From Bradyrhizobium archetypum (GTDB lineage: Bacteria > Pseudomonadota > Alphaproteobacteria > Rhizobiales > Xanthobacteraceae), in assembly GCF_013114835.1 (NCBI RefSeq), contig NZ_JAAVLW010000005.1:434001-498000 (forward strand): 64,000 nucleotides of DNA, read 5' to 3'. This document shows, piece by piece, positions 59,040 to 64,000 of this stretch. The translations under genes were made by a program, and so were the position numbers. How positions within the stretch are numbered: the stretch's first letter is position 1; every line of letters begins with the position of its first letter. The notes beneath the pieces were generated by a model. It was not told where the DNA came from and ran no database searches. It saw only the letters and a list, made by a program, of their open reading frames with translations.

Positions 59040-61307
59040 CTACCCGCCGAATTTCTTGCGCAGCATGACACCCAGAATGTTGGAATAGTCGTCCGTCCAT
59101 GGTGCGCTCGAATCCGGGCGTAGCGCCGTCCAGTGGCGCGCGATGCTTCCGGCGTCGCCCGGCTCGCGCGCCAGCACCACGAGCCGGGCATTGGCCTTGA
59201 GTGTCGTCATGAGATCGCCGGCACTGTCGTCCTCCCGCAGGAAGGCTACCAGCGACTGCGACTGAGCGACATTTGCCACAACCGGCGCGAGGTCGAGGTG
59301 CCGGTTGGAGATGTGCGCCAGGATTACACCATGCGGCGAAAGTTTCGAGAGATAACCCGCAAAGGCCTCACGCGTGAGCAGATGCACTGGAATGCTATCG
59401 GACGAAAAAGCATCCAGCACGATCAGATCGTAGCGATCGGGTGAGCCTTCCAGGGTGAGCCGCGCGTCTCCGGCGACAACCGGCGCTTCGGGCGCGCAAC
59501 TTGACAGGAATTCGAAGCGATGCGGATCACGCGCGATGCGGACTACTTCCGGGTCGATCTCGAAGAACGTCCACAGCTCCTGGGCTTTGCGATGACAGGC
59601 AAGCGTGCCGGTACCAAGCCCGACGACGGCGACGCGATCCAGGCGGCCACCATGGGCTGCACGGGCGGCGGCGATGGCTTCCGCGAATGGACCGCCCGGA
59701 TAGTAGTAGGTCTGCGGCAGCATCGGACCACTGACCGGCGTGCCATCATCGTTCCGTAGCCGCTGCGCGCCGTGAACCGTGGTGCCATGATAGAGGACGC
59801 GGGCTTTGCCCTCGGCAACCTCGGCGACCTTATGGACGCCAAAGAAACTGCGCGCCGTTTCGATCGGCGCTATTCCAGGTCGCCACAGGGCCGTCACCGT
59901 AAAGCTCAGGACGACGAGCCCGAAGAAGCGCATCGGCCGCTGTCGTTGAAACAACATCATGGCTGCCATCAGGGCTAAGAGCACCTGGAACGGCAGCTCC
60001 AGTGTGGCCGGCGGCTGAAAGCGGGTCATGTACCAGATCAGCCCCAGCACTGTGCTGAGCGCGAGCCACGGCAATACTGCCATCGACGCTTTGCGCATGC
60101 CTCCGGCGAAGATGCCGGGACTGCACAGCAGCGCCAGGACGATCAGGATCGGATATTCGTAATTGCCGTTGAATATTTGCGGCGCGATGAGCCCTGCAAA
60201 GGCGCCACCGATCACCCCGCCAAACGAGGTGCCAAGGTAAAACTCCGTCAGCCGCGATGGGCTGGGACGGTGCGTATAGAGCTCGCCGTGGCACATCAGC
60301 GTCAACAGCGCGAACGCCACGAGATTGAGCGCAATCGTCGTCAGCCAAAAGACTTTTTCCCCGCCGATCAAACTCACCGCGAGCGGCGCGACCGCAAACG
60401 GGACAAGCCGAACCACATTGGCATGCGCGATCCATGGCCGCTCGCGAAAAACGGCCACGAAAGTGAGCAGGTAAATCGCCAGTGGGACCACCCAAAGGAA
60501 CGGCGCCGCGGCGACATCCGTCGCCAGATAGGCGGTTACCGCGATGACCAGGCCCGACGGAACCGCGGAAAGCGCGATCCATCGCAGCCGCTCACCGGCG
60601 TTCGCGCGAACATCATCCTGAAGTTCGGTCTGCACGGCGACGGCAGGCAGCGCGCGCGCCGCGAACAATCCGACGAAGCTCAACAGAATGGCCAGGAGGG
60701 CAAATCCGACGGACCAAGTCGACGTCTGCGTCTTCAGGGTCAGGATCGGCTCGATGATGACCGGATAGGTGAACAGCGCGGCGAACGAACCAAGATTGGA
60801 TGCGGCGTAGAGCACATACGGATTGCCCGCCTGTCTGTGTCCGCTCACGGCAAACCAGCTTTGCAGCAACGGCGCGCTGGCTGACAGGGTGAAGAACGGA
60901 AGGCCGATGGAAGCCGCGAACAGGCCGAACAGCCAAAGCGCTGTTCCATCCGGTGGCGAGGCGCCCCATCCCGGCGCAATCGCGATCGGCAGCAGCATCG
61001 CGGTGACACCGACCAGCAGGAGATGGAACATGACCGCCCACCGGGGACGCAACAGACGGTTCAACAGATGGGCGTAGACATAACCAGCGAGCAATGCGGT
61101 TTGAAAGAACACCATCGCGACGGACCAGACCGCCGGCGCGCCTCCGAGTTTGGGAAGCACCATCTTCGCAAACATCGGCTGAATCGAGAACAGAAGCAGC
61201 GCCGAAACAAACAGGGTCGCGGCATAGAGCCATGGCGTCAGTCGAACGGCTACTGCTCGCGGATCGATGGCGGGCGATATCCGATCCGAAGCGTTGAAGA
61301 GCGACAT
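59040..61307 (-). CDS. membrane-fused spermidine synthase-like protein, 755 aa
   Basis: The N-terminal 490 or so residues hold about twelve or more membrane helices (LYAATLFVSALLLFSIQPMF, AVWSVAMVFFQTALLAGYVY). The C-terminal domain is spermidine-synthase-like, with a Rossmann motif (AVVGLGTGTLACH), an acidic loop (FFEIDPEVVRIARD) and YDLIVLDAFSSDSIPVHLLT. Proteins of this layout (fused MFS/spermidine synthase) are widespread, but aminopropyl transfer has rarely been shown. The ATG at 61307 gives MSLFNASDRIS; an in-frame start 87 nt upstream is possible. It converges on xth. Confidence 0.88.
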   Translation of the reverse strand: MSLFNASDRISPAIDPRAVAVRLTPWLYAATLFVSALLLFSIQPMFAKMVLPKLGGAPAVWSVAMVFFQTALLAGYVYAHLLNRLLRPRWAVMFHLLLVGVTAMLLPIAIAPGWGASPPDGTALWLFGLFAASIGLPFFTLSASAPLLQSWFAVSGHRQAGNPYVLYAASNLGSFAALFTYPVIIEPILTLKTQTSTWSVGFALLAILLSFVGLFAARALPAVAVQTELQDDVRANAGERLRWIALSAVPSGLVIAVTAYLATDVAAAPFLWVVPLAIYLLTFVAVFRERPWIAHANVVRLVPFAVAPLAVSLIGGEKVFWLTTIALNLVAFALLTLMCHGELYTHRPSPSRLTEFYLGTSFGGVIGGAFAGLIAPQIFNGNYEYPILIVLALLCSPGIFAGGMRKASMAVLPWLALSTVLGLIWYMTRFQPPATLELPFQVLLALMAAMMLFQRQRPMRFFGLVVLSFTVTALWRPGIAPIETARSFFGVHKVAEVAEGKARVLYHGTTVHGAQRLRNDDGTPVSGPMLPQTYYYPGGPFAEAIAAARAAHGGRLDRVAVVGLGTGTLACHRKAQELWTFFEIDPEVVRIARDPHRFEFLSSCAPEAPVVAGDARLTLEGSPDRYDLIVLDAFSSDSIPVHLLTREAFAGYLSKLSPHGVILAHISNRHLDLAPVVANVAQSQSLVAFLREDDSAGDLMTTLKANARLVVLAREPGDAGSIARHWTALRPDSSAPWTDDYSNILGVMLRKKFGG

Positions 61308-61442
61308 TGATGTCCCGGTACCGTCAATTTGGGTTGCACGGTAGCCAGCGACGCCTAAGCAAGGCTTAATCCTATCGTCGGGAACGGCCGACATGCGCCA
61401 TGGTAAACGCTGTCTTGATCTCCGCCTCAGCTTAATAACGGA

Positions 61443-61892
61443 TCAGCTCTTGCGGGTGTGCCCCCACGCCGCGTCCCAGTCTTCGCCCGCGGCATCGATG
61501 ACGCGGCCATCGGCCTCGAAGAACTTGTTCGGCACCTGGAAGATCGCGAGCATCAGCCCGCCTTGCGGGCACCAGGCGACATGGCGGCTACCCTCTTCGC
61601 GCCAGATGAACTCGCCGGCCTTGCATTCGATGCCCTTGGCTGGGCCTTCCTTATCGATGAGCGAGCCTTCGAGCACATAGGTCTGCTCGATGTTGACGTG
61701 CTCGTGGTCGGGGAGAACTGCACCAGGGGCAAACTTCATCAGCGCGGTCATCAGTCCGGTCTTGCGATCGAACAATAGCGTCTTGGCTTCGCAACCGGGG
61801 AAACGGGTCTTCTGCCATTCCATGCTGTCGGGGCGAACCAGATGGGAATGCGTGTCTGCGGTCTGCGCCTTTGCCGGCGTCGCGGCGTCCAT
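61443..61892 (-). CDS. cupin domain protein (ChrR-like)
   Basis: This 149-aa protein has a cupin metal-binding motif: PDHEHVNIEQTYVLEGSLID and HVAWCPQGGLMLAIFQVP. The fold suits anti-sigma factor (ChrR) C-terminal domains or small dioxygenases. It ends in DAAWGHTRKS. No partner sigma factor gene is adjacent, so the biochemical role is open. Confidence 0.88.
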   Translation of the reverse strand: MDAATPAKAQTADTHSHLVRPDSMEWQKTRFPGCEAKTLLFDRKTGLMTALMKFAPGAVLPDHEHVNIEQTYVLEGSLIDKEGPAKGIECKAGEFIWREEGSRHVAWCPQGGLMLAIFQVPNKFFEADGRVIDAAGEDWDAAWGHTRKS

Positions 61893-62033
61893 GGCGATCC
61901 TCCGTCCTGCTGTTTTGACGCGATCCTAGCAGCTTTGCCTTGGGCCGCCAGCCGGCAGATGTGCGCTGCGGGACACCGTCTTGCTCGCACCTGCTGCCGG
62001 TTATAGGATTGGAGCCGCTCTCGTGGAGCCTGA

Positions 62034-62777
62034 GTGAAAATGGCAGCTCTGCAACATTCGCTGATCTGCAAAGGGTGCTGGGAGCAGATGCGTGTTCCGG
62101 TGCCGCTTCGCGGCGTGGTCTCGGCGCCGTTTCGCGCGTTCGGCATTCGTCCAAGCCGGATGAATCCCAATACCTGCACCATCTGCGAACTGATGTTCAC
62201 GAAGGTGATGCGGGCCCGCAAGATCACCATCGACGCGACCATCATGTTTGCCGACCTCCGCGGTTACACCAGCCTGTCGCAGTCGCAATCGGCCGATGCA
62301 GTTTCCGGGCTGCTCGACGCATTCTACGATGAATGTGCGAGCGCGATCTGGGAGCACGATGGGCTCCTCAACAAGACCATTGGCGACGCCGTGATGGCGG
62401 TCTTCAACTTTCCCTTAAAGCGGGAAGCGCACGCCAGAAACGCCGTGCTCGCCGCACGCGACATCCAGGCTAAGTGGCGCGACCGACGCGAGAGCCTTGT
62501 CCAAGCGCACGGCCTCACCGCCAGCGAGTTGGGGATCGGCATCGGCATCCACACCGGCGAACTCAGCTTTGGCGAATTCGGTCGCTCGCACCGCGACCTG
62601 ACGGCGATCGGCCCCGTCGTCAATACCGCCTCCCGCGCCCAGTCGGTGGCCGAAGCCGACCAGATCCTGGTGACAAAGGCGGTGTTTGACCGCACCCAGC
62701 CGGATTTGAAGGACAGCCCTTCGAAGGCATTCCGGCTCAAGGGATTCGACACTCCGATCGAGCTTTACGCCGCCTAG
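62034..62777 (+). CDS. class III adenylate/guanylate cyclase domain protein
   Basis: This 247-aa protein has a complete cyclase domain from about residue 65. Metal aspartates are D74 (TIMFADLRGYTS) and D118 (LLNKTIGDAVMAVF), and the transition-state Asn/Arg are in AIGPVVNTASRAQ. The N-terminal 60 residues carry two cysteine pairs (C12-x2-C15 and C48-x2-C51), which could form a zinc-ribbon or iron-sulfur site. The GTG at 62034 has GGAG five nt upstream; an ATG two codons later is possible. The gene is divergent from the cupin gene. Confidence 0.92.
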   Translation: MKMAALQHSLICKGCWEQMRVPVPLRGVVSAPFRAFGIRPSRMNPNTCTICELMFTKVMRARKITIDATIMFADLRGYTSLSQSQSADAVSGLLDAFYDECASAIWEHDGLLNKTIGDAVMAVFNFPLKREAHARNAVLAARDIQAKWRDRRESLVQAHGLTASELGIGIGIHTGELSFGEFGRSHRDLTAIGPVVNTASRAQSVAEADQILVTKAVFDRTQPDLKDSPSKAFRLKGFDTPIELYAA

Positions 62778-62798
62778 CGCGATCGGCCTATCGCCGCA

Positions 62799-63167
62799 TC
62801 ACCAGAGATTCTTGCCATCGATCACCGTCACCGGCACGGGTTCGAGGTCGAAATGGTCGAACAGCCGTGCATTGACGCCCACCTTGGGATTGTCGAAGTC
62901 CGGCTTGCCGGTCGACCAATCCGGCGATTCCGAATAGGTGCCGCAGCCGCAATGAGCACAAAAATGATGCTTGACCGTGCGGCTGCCCCACAAATAGGTC
63001 GCGACATTTTCCGGCGGCGAGATCAGGCGAAATTGCGCCGGCGTGTAGTAGGCCCACAGCGCGCCGCGCTTGGAACACAGCGAGCAGGTGCAGCGTGTCA
63101 CGCCAGCCGGCGCTTCGTTCACCTCGAATTGCGTGTTGCCGCAATGGCAGCTTCCCTTGATTGGCAC
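62799..63167 (-). CDS. GFA family zinc protein (glutathione-dependent formaldehyde-activating-like)
   Basis: This 122-aa protein has the GFA/CENP-V zinc pattern: GSCHCGNTQFEV, TRCTCSLCSKRGALWAYY and HHFCAHCGCGTYS. All cysteine ligands are present. Enzymatic formaldehyde activation is not established for most members. It converges on the cyclase gene. Confidence 0.93.
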   Translation of the reverse strand: MPIKGSCHCGNTQFEVNEAPAGVTRCTCSLCSKRGALWAYYTPAQFRLISPPENVATYLWGSRTVKHHFCAHCGCGTYSESPDWSTGKPDFDNPKVGVNARLFDHFDLEPVPVTVIDGKNLW

Positions 63168-63255
63168 GACCTGGTCCTTTCCAATGGTATTCAGGCCTCG
63201 TAACCTAAGCCTGCTGCCAACATGATGTCAGCATCCGGAATCGGAAGACTGCAAT

Positions 63256-64000
63256 TTGGGTTTCATCTTCGTCCTCATTGTCGGCCTGCTCGCCGGCACC
63301 ATCTCAGGCATTGTCGGCACGGGGTCGTCGATCATGCTGATGCCCGTGTTGGTCTATCAGTACGGGCCGAAGGAAGCCGTTCCGATCATGGCGGTCGCAG
63401 CCGTGATGGCCAACCTGTCGCGCATTCTCGCCTGGTGGCGCGAGGTCGACTGGCGCGCCTGCCTCGCCTATTCGGCAACGGGGATTCCGGCCGCCGCGCT
63501 TGGTGCACGGACGTTGCTGGCGCTGCCCTCGCACGCCGTCGATATCGCGATCGCCCTGTTTCTCATCGCGATGGTGCCGGTGCGGCATTGGCTGGCCCGA
63601 CATCAGCTTAGAGCACGCCTGTGGCACCTTGCGGTGGGTGGCGCCATCATCGGCTTCCTCACGGGTATCGTGGTTTCGACCGGGCCGCTCAGCGTACCGC
63701 TGTTTCTGTTTTACGGGCTCACCAAGGGCCCTTTCCTTGCCACCGAAGCCGCAAGCTCGCTCGGCCTTTACCTGAGCAAGTCGGTCACGTTCGAGCGCTT
63801 CGGGGCGCTGACGCCTGATATCGCGCTGAAGGGCCTGATTGCGGGCTCCTCCCTCGTGTTCGGCGCCTTCATCGCCAGACGCTTCGTGCTGCGCCTTGCG
63901 CCAGACGTGTTTCGGCTGTTGATGGACGGCATCATGCTGGCCGCCGGTCTCGCCCTGCTGTGGACCGCATTTTCATCAGGCCCAGATAAAGGGCCTGAAC
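63256..64000 (+). CDS. sulfite exporter TauE/SafE family permease (partial, runs off the end)
   Basis: From the TTG at 63256 (GGAAG eight nt upstream) the frame is open to the window end. It encodes GFIFVLIVGLLAGTISGIVG, TGSSIMLMPVLVYQYGPKEA and repeated hydrophobic helices, then ATEAASSLGLYLSKSVTFER and GSSLVFGAFIARRFVLRLA. This is the DUF81/TauE pattern, with the G-G-I-G/TGSS motif near the start. About 248 codons are present and the C-terminus is missing. It probably transports an anion such as sulfite or an organosulfonate; the substrate is not predictable. Confidence 0.88.
   Translation, partial: MGFIFVLIVGLLAGTISGIVGTGSSIMLMPVLVYQYGPKEAVPIMAVAAVMANLSRILAWWREVDWRACLAYSATGIPAAALGARTLLALPSHAVDIAIALFLIAMVPVRHWLARHQLRARLWHLAVGGAIIGFLTGIVVSTGPLSVPLFLFYGLTKGPFLATEAASSLGLYLSKSVTFERFGALTPDIALKGLIAGSSLVFGAFIARRFVLRLAPDVFRLLMDGIMLAAGLALLWTAFSSGPDKGPE

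Overview
The window looks like a chromosomal segment of a Bradyrhizobium-type alphaproteobacterium (Nitrobacteraceae). It is GC-rich and carries the rhizobial core orders lptF-lptG-lptD-surA-pdxA-rsmA, gmk-yicC-mltG-fabF-acpP-fabG-fabD and rpsF-rpsR-(DUF2232)-rplI-...-dnaB-alr. Many small secreted or hypothetical proteins are of the kind common in Bradyrhizobium genomes. The species assignment is inference from gene content and remembered family patterns; no database was searched. I found no tRNA, rRNA, CRISPR array or intact transposase.

Layout. 0-2.7 kb: an orphan form-II CoxL-like molybdenum hydroxylase and an SRPBCC fragment. 2.7-7.6 kb: an accessory stress block with a manganese catalase fused to a DUF892 domain, several tiny genes, two candidate structured RNAs and a stand-alone ATP-dependent DNA ligase coupled to a 55-aa protein. 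7.7-23.7 kb: TerC, ndk, an ABC-F ATPase, pepA-holC, the LPS-export/outer-membrane operon running into pdxA and rsmA, and a zinc alcohol dehydrogenase. 23.8-27.4 kb: a tautomerase/TetR divergent pair with clear operators, then a cluster of 58-86 aa proteins and an Lrp pseudogene. 27.6-32.3 kb: phosphoketolase plus acetate kinase (acetyl-phosphate shunt) and a Crp-family regulator. 32.3-37.2 kb: a decayed zone with an acetyltransferase, small secreted proteins, broken integrase and cytochrome c genes, and dispersed repeats.

37.3-64 kb is mostly core: gmk/yicC/mltG, the fatty-acid synthesis cluster, LysE, a desaturase with its TetR regulator, ribosomal genes, a thioesterase/TetR pair, a cytochrome-like low-complexity protein, a Cfa-type methyltransferase, dnaB, alr, xth, a membrane spermidine-synthase-like protein, a cupin, a class III cyclase, a GFA protein and a TauE/SafE permease that runs off the end.

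The most interesting pattern is a scattered set of sites matching the alphaproteobacterial general-stress (EcfG) promoter, GGAAC, 16-17 nt, NGTT. They lie just upstream of the manganese catalase and of several very small genes, including a 27-aa membrane peptide (4804-4887), a GcrA-like 84-aa protein (25722-25976), periplasmic or hypothetical small proteins, and a candidate structured RNA (5563-5632). Together they suggest a general-stress regulon made largely of microproteins. The phyR/nepR/ecfG regulators are not in this window.
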